Source of the DNA: DAOTXR01 sp034435375
Lineage (GTDB): Bacteria; Chloroflexota; Anaerolineae; Aggregatilineales; UBA3940
DNA: 64,000 nucleotides
Assembly (NCBI GenBank): GCA_034435375.1
Contig: DAOTXR010000005.1
Coordinates: 62,001 to 126,000, forward strand
Reading direction: 5' to 3'
Shown here: positions 51,294 through 59,667 of the stretch, one piece after another
Numbering within the stretch: position 1 is the first letter of the stretch
How the letters are laid out: each line of letters opens with the position of its first letter
The notes under the pieces: model-generated
Databases searched by the model: none
Told to the model about the DNA's origin: nothing
What the model saw: the letters and a program-made list of their open reading frames with translations, nothing else
Made by a program: the position numbers and the translations under genes

Positions 51294-52406
51294 TCACGAT
51301 TTTGCACGGGCTCTCGCTTTCTGGTGCTCATCGTACCGTGCCTGCACAAATGCCGCCAGTTCCCGCTTAAATACCGCCCTGTCGAAGCGCTCGGCGTTCC
51401 TTCGAATACGTACCGGGTCAAACGACAGCTCCTCGAAAACTTCCAACACGCTGCATAGACTGTCTACTGTCTGTTGATCGAAGAAAATCCCTGTCTTGCC
51501 TTCAACCACGGTGTCGAGCGCACCTCCCCCTCGGAAGGCGATCACCGGGCGGCCTGCGGCTTGCGCCTCAACTGCCGCGATCCCGAAATCCTCCAGGCCG
51601 GGAAAGATGAACGCCTTGCAGCGTGCCAGTAGATCGGGTAGGTCTTCGTCGGAGACTCGCCCAAGGAATGTGATGGTTGGCCCAGCCATCGTTTCCAGAC
51701 GCTCCCGATCGCGCCCCTCGCCCGCCACCAGAAGCGGCAGCCCTAGACGGGTGCACGCCTGCACAGCCACGTCAATTCGTTTGTAGGGCACCAGCCGCGA
51801 CACGACCAGGTAATAATCGTCGGGCCGAGTGGCAACTGAGTAGCGTTCTGTCTCGACTGGCGGATAAATGATAACCGAACCACGCCGGTAGAATTGGGCG
51901 ATCTGTTGCTGGATTTCTGACGATATGGCGATGAAATGGCCAACACGCTGCGCAGCGCGGTAATCCCAGCGACGCAGCAGCCGGATCACTGGCCTGAGGA
52001 TCGCAGCGGTAGGCGGCGCGATCCTCTCCCACTCAACGTAAGACCGATACCGCCACAGGTAGCGGGCAGGGGCTAAACAGTAGCAGATGTGCAGCGCATG
52101 GCCAGTATGTACGCCATGACAGAAACCACTTTTGTTGGACAGAACCATCTCGTAACTGCTCAGGTCGAGCCTGTCCCACGCCAGTGGGTAGAGCAACAGG
52201 TAGGACTGGTGATGGGTGTGGACCCCAGGCAGGCCGTCCATCCAAGTAGTTCGGATATCCCACGAGCGATAGGCGGCAGGCATCCGATCGGGGTCGTAGA
52301 TCGACGTGTAGATCGGCGACTTGGGAAACATCTCCAGCATTGTCTCAAGCACATCCTCCGCACCGCCGCGCTGGTTCAACCAGTCATGGACTAGGGCTAC
52401 TTTCAT
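51294..52406 (-). CDS. GT4-family glycosyltransferase
   Basis: A 370-residue GT-B enzyme. It opens with KVALVHDWLNQRGGAEDVLE (glycine-rich acceptor loop). The donor domain has YLVVSRLVPYKRIDVAVQA, AGEGRDRERLE, ITFLGRVSDEDLPDLLARC and FPGLEDFGIAAVEAQAAGRPVIAF, the E-x7-E donor site region of GT4. It is a cytoplasmic, retaining enzyme that uses a nucleotide-sugar donor, possibly GDP-mannose or similar. Its ATG overlaps the RNase HII stop (ATGA), with GGGGTAGGAT upstream. It probably works in the same polysaccharide pathway as the Wzz/BY-kinase genes. Confidence 0.92.
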   Translation of the reverse strand: MKVALVHDWLNQRGGAEDVLETMLEMFPKSPIYTSIYDPDRMPAAYRSWDIRTTWMDGLPGVHTHHQSYLLLYPLAWDRLDLSSYEMVLSNKSGFCHGVHTGHALHICYCLAPARYLWRYRSYVEWERIAPPTAAILRPVIRLLRRWDYRAAQRVGHFIAISSEIQQQIAQFYRRGSVIIYPPVETERYSVATRPDDYYLVVSRLVPYKRIDVAVQACTRLGLPLLVAGEGRDRERLETMAGPTITFLGRVSDEDLPDLLARCKAFIFPGLEDFGIAAVEAQAAGRPVIAFRGGGALDTVVEGKTGIFFDQQTVDSLCSVLEVFEELSFDPVRIRRNAERFDRAVFKRELAAFVQARYDEHQKARARAKS

Positions 52407-53050
52407 ATCCTACCCCACTGATGTAAGGAACGATGGACAGGAGCGAAGCTGCGCCGGTGGAAGTCGCATGGGCCTATCGCCTGGAGCGCCAAGCTATGCT
52501 GGGCTGTGCCGTATCCCTTGTTCTGGGCAAACCCGTAGCCAGCGTACTTGGTCTCTGCCTCAACCATCAACCGGTCGCGCGTCACCTTGGCAATAATGCT
52601 TGCCGCAGCGATGCTCAGTGAATGGCGTTCCCCAAAGCTCAGGCAGCGCTGCGGCAATGGTGAGGCAGGCAGCCGCATGTGCTGGCCGTCGATCAGCAGC
52701 GCAGATGGCTGGATACGCAAGGCCACCAACGCCCGGTGCATCGCCAGCCGCGTTGCACCGACAATGCCCAGCCGGTCGATCTCGCCAGGGTCAGCCACAC
52801 CGGCAGCGACCGCCAGCGCAACCTCCAACACAACGGGGTACAGATGCTCGCGCTGAAGCGGGGTACACAGCTTGCTGTCGCGTACACCTTTCAGCGCCTG
52901 TTGGAGATCGGCTCGCTCAACGGGCAAGATCACTGCTCCAGCAACAACCGGACCGGCCCACGCACCGCGCCCCGCCTCATCCAGACCAGCCACTGGGCCG
53001 TAGGCTGCCAGATCACGCTCATGAGTCAGACCAGGTGAGGACTGGGTCAT
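52403..53050 (-). CDS. rnhB: Ribonuclease HII
   Basis: A 215-residue protein; ATG 53050 overlaps the GT2 stop (ATGA), and the longer open frame upstream is rejected. The active site is AGLDEAGRGAWAGPVVAGAVI with Asp24 and Glu25, a third Asp at about 121 (LLIDGQ), and SIAAASIIAKVTRDRLM. The end is YGFAQNKGYGTAQHSLALQ, usual for RNase HII. It removes RNA from RNA-DNA hybrids and misincorporated ribonucleotides. It is squeezed between two glycosyltransferase genes with start-stop overlaps on both sides, so its level is tied to surface-glycan gene translation. Confidence 0.95.
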   Translation of the reverse strand: MTQSSPGLTHERDLAAYGPVAGLDEAGRGAWAGPVVAGAVILPVERADLQQALKGVRDSKLCTPLQREHLYPVVLEVALAVAAGVADPGEIDRLGIVGATRLAMHRALVALRIQPSALLIDGQHMRLPASPLPQRCLSFGERHSLSIAAASIIAKVTRDRLMVEAETKYAGYGFAQNKGYGTAQHSLALQAIGPCDFHRRSFAPVHRSLHQWGRI

Positions 53051-53793
53051 GAATTCTTTCGGTCGTAGAGACCACGCCACCCATTGAGACGCACGCGAAG
53101 CACCTCCATGACCATTCGGAGCGAGTCTCGAAGCGGGTTGACACGACTTTGTGGACGGTAGTACCACGTGATCGGAACCTCGACCAGCCGGTAGCCGCGC
53201 CTCAGCGCGATGAACAGCAGTTCCACGTCGAACCCCCAGCCACTAATGGTCTGGAGAGGCAAAACTTCGAGGGCCACATCACGTCTGAACACCTTGAAGC
53301 CACATTGAGTATCCTGAATGCGAGGAATTGCCAGCAGCCGCACAATCAGGTTAAAGACGCGACCCATCAGGTGCCGGTACTCTGGCTCACCGATACGTCG
53401 GGCGCCGGGCATCTCTCGGCTGGCGATCGCTACATCGTACCCATCGAGAGCAGGCGGCATGAACTTGCTGATCTCTTTCACCGGCATGGAGAAGTCAGCA
53501 TCGCAAAAGAACAAATACTCACCTCGCCCAGCCAACATCCCCGCTTTGACCGCCGCACCCTTGCCCTGGCGCGGCTCGTCAAACACGCGCAGGTAGGGAT
53601 GGGTGGCGGCAAACTCTCGGGCGATGTGCGGCGTGGCGTCGTGGCTGTTGTTGTTGACCACGATCACTTCGACGGCGTAACTCTGCTCAGCCACGAACTC
53701 GGCCACCTGTTGCAGGCTCTCCGGGAGCCGCGCCTCTTCATTGTAGGCCGGGATGATGATGGAGAGCAACGGTCTGTCTTGCGATTCGCTCAT
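53047..53793 (-). CDS. GT2 polyprenyl-phosphate glucosyltransferase-like protein
   Basis: A 248-residue enzyme. ATG 53793 has AGGGTGG upstream; the GTG at 53799 overlaps that site. The fold shows SIIIPAYNEEARLPESL, VNNNSHDATP, the QGKGAAVKAGMLAGRGEYLFFCDADFSMP segment, SREMPGARRIGEPEYRHLMG and TQCGFKVFRRDVA. This is the Alg5/dolichyl-phosphate glucosyltransferase branch (DxD-like CDAD). It likely loads a sugar onto a polyprenyl-phosphate carrier. It stands apart from the other Dpm1-like gene at 10 kb and heads a coupled trio with RNase HII and GT4. Confidence 0.88.
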   Translation of the reverse strand: MSESQDRPLLSIIIPAYNEEARLPESLQQVAEFVAEQSYAVEVIVVNNNSHDATPHIAREFAATHPYLRVFDEPRQGKGAAVKAGMLAGRGEYLFFCDADFSMPVKEISKFMPPALDGYDVAIASREMPGARRIGEPEYRHLMGRVFNLIVRLLAIPRIQDTQCGFKVFRRDVALEVLPLQTISGWGFDVELLFIALRRGYRLVEVPITWYYRPQSRVNPLRDSLRMVMEVLRVRLNGWRGLYDRKNS

Positions 53794-53871
53794 AGCCACC
53801 CTGAGTCGTCTAGCTGCTGCCCTTCCTGAGGACTTTGGGTTGCCCCAGGAGGAGGTCGCCGGATGAAATCC

Positions 53872-54744
53872 TCATCCTACCAAAGCCAAGAGAATCTCCC
53901 GCCAGTGGTTGAAGAACAACAAGTGCGCCTCGTCCTGGCAGTAGACCGCCTGGCAGCCTGGGATTGCGCGCGCCATATACTGGCCCATACTCAACGGCAC
54001 ATTGATATCCTGGTTGCCTTGCCAGAGCAGCACCAGCACGCGGATATCCTCTAAACGAAACCCCCACGGCTGGAGCAGCACCCATGCTTCAACAGCCTGA
54101 CCCCCTGATCCCTGGCGGAATGCCTCACGGATGTCTTCTTCGAAAACCTGGCGCACCTCAGGTCGCCTCAGCACCATCTTGTCAGGATGGGGCGAGAGCA
54201 TTGCACTCAGACGGACATAGAAGCGCGGCGACCGAGCGATCAGGCCGATCTGCCACGCCTGAACCCGCGCGATCAGGCGGGCTGCCGCCGGCGCACGCCG
54301 CAGCCAGCCATAAATTGCCCGCTGGCTGCCCATCATTCCGCGCACGGCTTCCGGCACATCGAGCGGGCCAAACCCGCTGATCAGGGCCGCCCGTGTTACC
54401 CGTTGGGGAAGCCGGTAGGCGCAGGCAGCAACATACGGCCCCCCACCCGACACGCCGACCACCGCGAACCGCAGCAGCCCCAGGCGGTCCGCCAGTTCAG
54501 CCACGTCGTCGGGCCAGTCCAGCAGCGAGCGATCGGGTTTGGGATCGGACAGGCCAAAGCCGGGCCGGTCTACTGTGATCACCCGCACTCCCAGTGACTG
54601 TGCGATCGACTCATCCGGATGCCGGAACAGGCGTGAGCTGGGCGATCCGTGCATGAAGATCACGGGGAAACCGTCCGTCACACCGTGTTCGGCGTAAGCC
54701 AACCTGCGCCCATCCTGTAATTGAAGCACATCCTCAATGCCCAT
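53872..54744 (-). CDS. Alpha/beta-hydrolase
   Basis: A 290-residue protein. ATG 54744 is chosen because AGGGC sits 8 nt away; an ATG 6 nt earlier is too close and the frame extends to 54795. The hydrolase features are FMHGSPSSRLF (oxyanion loop), ITVDRPGFGLSDPKPDRS, the nucleophile elbow VVGVSGGGPYVAACAYRLP with Ser99, then QGNQDINVPLSMGQYMA and the final His in CQDEAHLLFFNHW. The core is a complete alpha/beta fold. Substrate unknown; it resembles general esterase or epoxide/lactone hydrolase groups. It stands alone between the GT2 and cyclophilin-like genes. Confidence 0.88.
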   Translation of the reverse strand: MGIEDVLQLQDGRRLAYAEHGVTDGFPVIFMHGSPSSRLFRHPDESIAQSLGVRVITVDRPGFGLSDPKPDRSLLDWPDDVAELADRLGLLRFAVVGVSGGGPYVAACAYRLPQRVTRAALISGFGPLDVPEAVRGMMGSQRAIYGWLRRAPAAARLIARVQAWQIGLIARSPRFYVRLSAMLSPHPDKMVLRRPEVRQVFEEDIREAFRQGSGGQAVEAWVLLQPWGFRLEDIRVLVLLWQGNQDINVPLSMGQYMARAIPGCQAVYCQDEAHLLFFNHWREILLALVG

Positions 54745-54834
54745 TGCCATTGCCCTGCGACTTCTAATGCCAGGGAGGTCAGTATCTCTCGCCAATGGAC
54801 AGTGGTCAAGTGATCAGCACGCGAGAGGCAGGCG

Positions 54835-55215
54835 CTACGCCAGATCGGCGCGGATGATCCGCACTGATGCGCCCTGCCGCACCCCGCGCAGCTTGGTTGC
54901 ATCGCCGAGCACGCGCCCCAGGATGTTGACTGGGCTGTAAGCACGCGGCTTGCCGCCCACGCTCACCGGCGTTGGCCCAAAGAAGATGCAGAACGCGCTG
55001 CCCACTGGCCAGTAGCCCAGCTCGCCTACTTCCACATCTTCGCGGGCGTCTGGCTCCTGCTCGGCCTTCACCGGGATCTCAAAATAAATCTCATCACCCC
55101 ACACATTAGCCCGCCCCTCGATGGGCAGCGCACCCCACACCTTTTTCGCTGTCGGTTTGTCGTTCAGCTCAGCATCTAGCGTGAGGTCGCCTACTGTAAT
55201 GATGATTTTGTTCAC
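54835..55215 (-). CDS. Cyclophilin-like fold protein (TM1367 type)
   Basis: A 126-residue protein from GTG 55215 with GGAGAGG upstream. The sequence has NKIIITVGDLTLDAELNDKPTAKKVWGALPIEG, NVWGDEIYFEIPVKAEQEP and then DVEVGELGYWPVGSAFCIFFGPTP followed by AYSPVNILGRVLGD. These are the marks of the small bacterial cyclophilin-like family that lacks prolyl-isomerase residues. Its function is not established. It lies 20 nt from the next gene upstream and is probably part of a short cluster. Confidence 0.88.
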   Translation of the reverse strand: MNKIIITVGDLTLDAELNDKPTAKKVWGALPIEGRANVWGDEIYFEIPVKAEQEPDAREDVEVGELGYWPVGSAFCIFFGPTPVSVGGKPRAYSPVNILGRVLGDATKLRGVRQGASVRIIRADLA

Positions 55216-55235
55216 AACACCTCTCCTCTAAAGAA

Positions 55236-55865
55236 CTATGATGAAGAACTACTGCCTGGAGGAGGCGCAGCGCCCACCCTCTCGCTGCGCTGGCCTGCTG
55301 CTCTCGATTGAAGCGCCTGCCGCACAGCCAACCCGCCGCAGAAACCTGCACCTCCCGCAAAGAACCAGGAGCCAGTGAGCAAGAAGGTCAGCAGGTACAG
55401 GGCTGCCAGTCCAGCCAGGTCCAGCGCCGAAACTCGCAGCACCAACCAGCGTCGGTACGCGATCCGGCCCTGTACTCCCCTGCCACGCGCCATATCCCGG
55501 TATGTGACCAGATTGCGAAGGTGACGCATGTGCACTGCCGCCTCCAGCAGAAACAATCCACCAATGAAAAACGAGAACCCCTCCCGCAACACCCCCGTCT
55601 GAACGGTGACAAGCCACTCGAATCCTATCAGAGCTGTTGAGCACAACAGCATGATCACAAAACGAGGGCTGATCTGCCGCAACGCAGCAACATCGCGCTG
55701 GAAGTAGGGATTCAATTCCACCCCACCCTCAAACTCAATGAGGTTCCGAACGCCACGCTCATAGAGCTGGGCCGTGGCTATCGTCAGGGTGTAGTCGGAG
55801 ACATACAGAACCACCCATATAATCAGGACCAGCCACAGGTTGTCAACCAGAACATCCTCCAACAC
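55236..55865 (-). CDS. Uncharacterised four-helix membrane protein
   Basis: A 209-residue protein starting at GTG 55865, with GGGAGA upstream. It has four predicted helices (NLWLVLIIWVVLYVSDYTLT, PRFVIMLLCSTALIGFEWLV, GFSFFIGGLFLLEAAVHM, LDLAGLAALYLLTFLLTGSW). The connecting loops carry GVELNPYFQRDVAALRQISP and MRHLRNLVTYRDMARGRGVQGR. The C-terminus is Ser/Pro/Ala-rich. I know similar uncharacterised proteins exist but cannot name a family. It sits between the cyclophilin-like and phosphoesterase genes. Confidence 0.65.
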   Translation of the reverse strand: MLEDVLVDNLWLVLIIWVVLYVSDYTLTIATAQLYERGVRNLIEFEGGVELNPYFQRDVAALRQISPRFVIMLLCSTALIGFEWLVTVQTGVLREGFSFFIGGLFLLEAAVHMRHLRNLVTYRDMARGRGVQGRIAYRRWLVLRVSALDLAGLAALYLLTFLLTGSWFFAGGAGFCGGLAVRQALQSRAAGQRSERVGAAPPPGSSSSS

Positions 55866-55881
55866 AGTTCTTCTCCCTAAC

Positions 55882-56742
55882 TCAAGCTCTGGCTGCTGCC
55901 TCCCAGTCGAACGTGACCACTGCTCGATCCCAAATCAGGTCGGGAATCACGTCGGGGCTGTAACCGGCTTCGCGAGTCAGGTGCATGGCATGACTCAGGA
56001 ACATCAAAAACACGTCACGCCCAGTCCGGATGGTGATCATAGCCGCACGGGCCAGTGGGCCGCCATGAATCAGCAGGCCGCTCGACTCAAACACGGCGCA
56101 GGCACGCTCCACATCGTAGGCCACAGCGCGAAGCTCTGCCTCCCACTGCCTCCTTTGCCAGGTCAACAGCGCATAATGGGCGCGAGGATCACCGTTGATC
56201 GATGCGCCCGCTGAACCGGGGTTCACAGCGAGCTTGCCATCCACCTGTCGGATCCACGCCAAGTGGGTGTGGCCACATACCATCACCGGCTCCGCGACCA
56301 GCATCAACACTTCAGCAAGTTGGGCAGGGTTGACATCTGGATAGATCAGCTCGACCGCACTGCGAGGCGATCCATGGACCACGCGGATCGGATCGGTTCC
56401 TGGCAGCGTCACCACCCGCTGCTCTGGCAGCGTTGCGAGGTAATTGTAGGTAGCCTCGTCGACCAGAGCGGACGTGTACCGGACGAAGGCAAACTGCTTG
56501 CGAACACGCCAGACCTCCGGTGCGTCACCGGCGATCAGGCGCAGGGCATACTCCTCGTTGTTGCCCCGGATCACGCTAGCACTCAGGCCGCGTAGCAGAC
56601 TCACCACCTCGACCGGCTGCGGACCGCCCAACAGATCGCCTGCCACGATAAAATGCTCAGCAGCCTGTTGCTGCGCATCAGCGACGACAGCCTCGACGGC
56701 AGGCAGGTTGCCATGAATGTCTGCCAGAATTGCCAGCCGCAT
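55882..56742 (-). CDS. Calcineurin-like metallophosphoesterase (YfcE/MJ0936 type)
   Basis: A 286-residue protein. The metal site is Asp8 and His10 (LAILADIHGNLPA), Asp36 (FIVAGDLLGGPQP), the Asn of VIRGNNEEYALR, and VCGHTHLAWIRQV. The C-terminal part has AVNPGSAGASINGDPRAHYALL. This is the usual layout of the small phosphodiesterase family that contains YfcE. It cleaves phosphodiesters; the physiological substrate is unknown. The first codon overlaps the stop of the GT2 gene by one base, so they are coupled. Confidence 0.92.
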   Translation of the reverse strand: MRLAILADIHGNLPAVEAVVADAQQQAAEHFIVAGDLLGGPQPVEVVSLLRGLSASVIRGNNEEYALRLIAGDAPEVWRVRKQFAFVRYTSALVDEATYNYLATLPEQRVVTLPGTDPIRVVHGSPRSAVELIYPDVNPAQLAEVLMLVAEPVMVCGHTHLAWIRQVDGKLAVNPGSAGASINGDPRAHYALLTWQRRQWEAELRAVAYDVERACAVFESSGLLIHGGPLARAAMITIRTGRDVFLMFLSHAMHLTREAGYSPDVIPDLIWDRAVVTFDWEAAARA

Positions 56743-57716
56743 CAGTGGCCTCCGTCACCTGTCGCCGGCGTCAGGATGGACTCAATGTACTCAAGCGATA
56801 CGCGACGCATAGCCTGCACCGCCTTTCGCTTACGCAGCGCACGTGGCAGTGTGATCAGCCCGGCAACCATCCCTCGTAGTGTGGCGCGCGCTGCCTCGCC
56901 TCGCCAAGCTTTGAGCGCCTCCCAGGCGCGACGGCAGTGCGCCCCGACGATCCGTGGCCAGTGCTTGCGAAGGAGGGGGCCAGGATAGTTTGTGGCGACC
57001 AGCCAGATAAAATTGCGGGCATTATAATAGCTGGCCGTTGCACCGCCACCGGTGGCCGAAAGCATGTGATACACCACCGCCTGGGGCGCATACACGCAGC
57101 GCCAACCGGCGAGTTGCGCCCGCCAGCCGAGGTCCACGTCCTCGCTGGAGAAAAAGAAATCTTCGTCCAGCAGCCCGATCTGGTCAAGCATAGCACGACG
57201 GTAGGCTGCCGATCCACCACATGCGCTGAAGACGTACTCCTCGAGACTGTACAGGTCGCCATCCTTCTGCCACACGCCCCGGTTGCCCGGCAATCCATCA
57301 ACGCGGTAGTAATCTCCGGCGGTGTGCAGCGTATCACGCCGGTCGAAGAGCAACATCTTGCTGGCGACCATCCCTGCCTCAGGGTGGCGCTCAAATGCCG
57401 CTACAACCTGAGCTACCCAGTCTGGTTCTGCCTCAGTGTCGTTATTGAGGAGGATGACGATCGCGCCCCGTGCAGCACGCATTCCAGCATTGCACGCCCC
57501 CGTGAAGCCCTGATTAGCAGCAAGCTGGACCAGCTGAACCTCAGGATACCGCTCACGGAGCAGATCCTGCGAGCCGTCCGTCGAAGCATTATCGGCGACA
57601 ATCACTTCAATGTGGGGATAGGTCTGTTTCCGCAACGAGTCCAGACAGGTGGGAAGGTACCGAACCCCATTCCAGTTGGGAATCACGATGGAGACACAGG
57701 TTTCAACATTCTGCAC
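56742..57716 (-). CDS. GT2-family rhamnosyl/glycosyltransferase
   Basis: A 324-residue enzyme starting at GTG 57716, directly after the RmlD stop. Features are VSIVIPNWNGVRYLPTCLDSL, VIVADNASTDGSQDLL, LVQLAANQGFTGACNAGMRAA, VILLNNDTEAEPDW (DxD), and the acceptor side FFFSSEDVDLGWRAQLAGW. This is the rhamnosyltransferase-like GT2 branch seen in O-antigen clusters. Its position right after RmlD suggests it uses dTDP-rhamnose, but that is inferred. A basic C-terminal tail (RALRKRKAVQAMRR) may bind the membrane. Confidence 0.9.
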   Translation of the reverse strand: MQNVETCVSIVIPNWNGVRYLPTCLDSLRKQTYPHIEVIVADNASTDGSQDLLRERYPEVQLVQLAANQGFTGACNAGMRAARGAIVILLNNDTEAEPDWVAQVVAAFERHPEAGMVASKMLLFDRRDTLHTAGDYYRVDGLPGNRGVWQKDGDLYSLEEYVFSACGGSAAYRRAMLDQIGLLDEDFFFSSEDVDLGWRAQLAGWRCVYAPQAVVYHMLSATGGGATASYYNARNFIWLVATNYPGPLLRKHWPRIVGAHCRRAWEALKAWRGEAARATLRGMVAGLITLPRALRKRKAVQAMRRVSLEYIESILTPATGDGGH

Positions 57717-58568
57717 TCAGCACTCAGCCCTTTCTTGCTCGTATCTGGCAATGTACTCCGCAAGCGCCTCGCGCCAGGGCCGCATCTCGACCCCCTGCGC
57801 GGCTGCGAACACATTGTCGAGCGGAGCATAGGGCGGCGGAACTGACGGCCTTTTGAAAGCCGCCAACTCGATCGGCTCGATAGGCACATCTAACCCAGCC
57901 AGCCGCACGATCTCCTGCGCAAACTCGTACCGCGAACATGACCCTGAATTGGGCAGGTGGTAGATGCCTGGCCGACCCAGGCCGATCAGCCGGGCCAATG
58001 CGGCAGCCAAGTCGTGAACATAGGTCGGCGATCCAACCTCGTCGGTCACGACGCGCAGCGGCTGGCCGGAGCGAGCACGGTCTAGAACTTTGTGGATAAA
58101 GTTCGAGCCGCCTGGAGCAAACAACCACGAAATGCGGACGATCATATAGCGGGGCGCGAAGCGCTCGACGACCTGCTCGGCCACGTGCTTGGAGTACCCA
58201 TAAGGATTAACTGGGTTGCGCGGATCGTATTCCTGATAGGGGCGCGAGGCCCTGCCGTCAAATACCTCGTTGGTGCTGATTGCCACCAACAGGGCGTCCA
58301 CCATCCGGCAGGCTATCGCCACGTTGTATGTCCCCACCCCATTCACGCGCACTGCTTCTGCCGGGTGCTCAGCGCAATAATCGACATTGGTCAACGCGGC
58401 GGTATGGATGACGACATCGGGCCGGAAAGCCCGTAGCGTGTCCTCTACCTGTGCCGGATCCATCATGTCCCATTGGGGGAGGTCGCCGCCAGTGACAGTG
58501 TGATCTTGGAGCGCTGACCGCAGCGCTGTGCCAAGCTGCCCCTTATTACCTGTGATAAAGATGTGCAT
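57717..58568 (-). CDS. rfbD: dTDP-4-dehydrorhamnose reductase
   Basis: A 283-residue protein; ATG 58568 follows GGGAAG and the earlier frame to 58604 is rejected. NAD(P)-binding is by MHIFITGNKGQLG. The active site is STNEVFDGR (98-106) with Tyr123 and Lys127 in NPYGYSKHVAEQVV, then WLFAPGGSNFIHKVL. It reduces dTDP-4-keto-L-rhamnose to dTDP-L-rhamnose, the last step. Together with RmlA and RmlB elsewhere in the window it completes most of the pathway; RmlC is not found here. The C-terminal Pro/Tyr segment (PPPYAPLDN) is normal. Confidence 0.93.
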   Translation of the reverse strand: MHIFITGNKGQLGTALRSALQDHTVTGGDLPQWDMMDPAQVEDTLRAFRPDVVIHTAALTNVDYCAEHPAEAVRVNGVGTYNVAIACRMVDALLVAISTNEVFDGRASRPYQEYDPRNPVNPYGYSKHVAEQVVERFAPRYMIVRISWLFAPGGSNFIHKVLDRARSGQPLRVVTDEVGSPTYVHDLAAALARLIGLGRPGIYHLPNSGSCSRYEFAQEIVRLAGLDVPIEPIELAAFKRPSVPPPYAPLDNVFAAAQGVEMRPWREALAEYIARYEQERAEC

Positions 58569-58649
58569 TCTACTTCCCACCCCAGGCGTTGCAAGGAGGC
58601 CCAACGTGCCGACCCGGAATTATAGCCATCCCTGCCCCAGACGTACAGC

Positions 58650-59663
58650 CTATTGTGAATCCTCTTCTCCCGCTGATGCTGCCGAGTCGAAGACCCAGGC
58701 ATCCGAGCCATTCCCTGCGATGGGCATCCGGTCAAGGCGACGCTGGGCCAGCCACAGGTACACAGGCGGAAGCAGAACCTGCCCCGTCAAGTAGGCTGCC
58801 AAAAACACTGTTGCAGCCAGCGAAATAGTTGCCCAGCGCGTGACAAATGTGTCCTGAAGACGGAGCAAGTGGAGGTATGCGGTCGAATCGAGATGGTAGG
58901 AGGAGTGCAGATCGACAACCGCTAGACCAAACAGGGTGATCGCAGACACACCCCACAGAATCCCCAACACCCCTAACAGTCCAGCTCCCAGGCGTGCGCT
59001 GGCCGCCACCCAGGGTCGTTCGTCGTGGTGGGGTGTGAAAGTTGCCGCCCATACCCCAATAGCCAGGCTGTAGCGCATCCGGAGGAACGGCCCGACGAAG
59101 AAGCTGATCAGCATCAGCCCAGCTGCCGGGACCACGAATAGACCGCGCCCCATCCGCAAGACGCGGAACAGGTCCACCACAAAGTTAGGGAGCAGGGAAC
59201 CATCAAAGACTGTCATCATGAAGAGCCACGCGATAGCCAACCCAAGCAGCAGTCCCAATCGCAACATCAACACTGCCCAGGTTGCTATCCGCACCCGTCG
59301 ACGCACCACAGCCAGCCGCCTGCGGATCGATGAACGTGGTTTGGCTGCCAGCGTCCCCGCCGAGGCAGCCGACAGGAGGCCCATCAGCCACGTTGCCATC
59401 AACTGCATGGCCGTCAGCATGCCCAACGACACCATCATGTGCCCGCTGAAGAGAAACTCGGACGGATCGGAGATCCATGACGGCGCTCGGCGGTAGGTGA
59501 CAATATTCAAAAACACCAGCCCGCAGACAGCAACCAGCAGCGTGACAGGCAAACAGCCCCACTGGAATGCCCTGCGCTGCTGACGTCGGGACCACTGCCA
59601 CGGTTTGCGGATGGCGATGCCATCGTGCCGCGCCGTGACGCTGGGCAGTTGCCGCGCCTCCAT
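58650..59663 (-). CDS. Polytopic membrane protein, ABC-2-like permease
   Basis: A 337-residue protein with about seven helices, starting 5 nt after the stop of the gene at 59668. The N-terminus has a basic cytoplasmic stretch (RKPWQWSRRQQRRAFQWGCLP) then helices; a central basic loop (AKPRSSIRRRLAVVRRRVRIA) precedes more helices. The N-terminal pattern (basic-RRR-GCLP helix) repeats that of the next gene, so the two are probably related halves of one transporter. Export of a drug or polymer is a plausible job, but no ATPase gene is adjacent. It is divergent from the MarR gene. Confidence 0.55.
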   Translation of the reverse strand: MEARQLPSVTARHDGIAIRKPWQWSRRQQRRAFQWGCLPVTLLVAVCGLVFLNIVTYRRAPSWISDPSEFLFSGHMMVSLGMLTAMQLMATWLMGLLSAASAGTLAAKPRSSIRRRLAVVRRRVRIATWAVLMLRLGLLLGLAIAWLFMMTVFDGSLLPNFVVDLFRVLRMGRGLFVVPAAGLMLISFFVGPFLRMRYSLAIGVWAATFTPHHDERPWVAASARLGAGLLGVLGILWGVSAITLFGLAVVDLHSSYHLDSTAYLHLLRLQDTFVTRWATISLAATVFLAAYLTGQVLLPPVYLWLAQRRLDRMPIAGNGSDAWVFDSAASAGEEDSQ

Positions 59664-59667
59664 AAGG

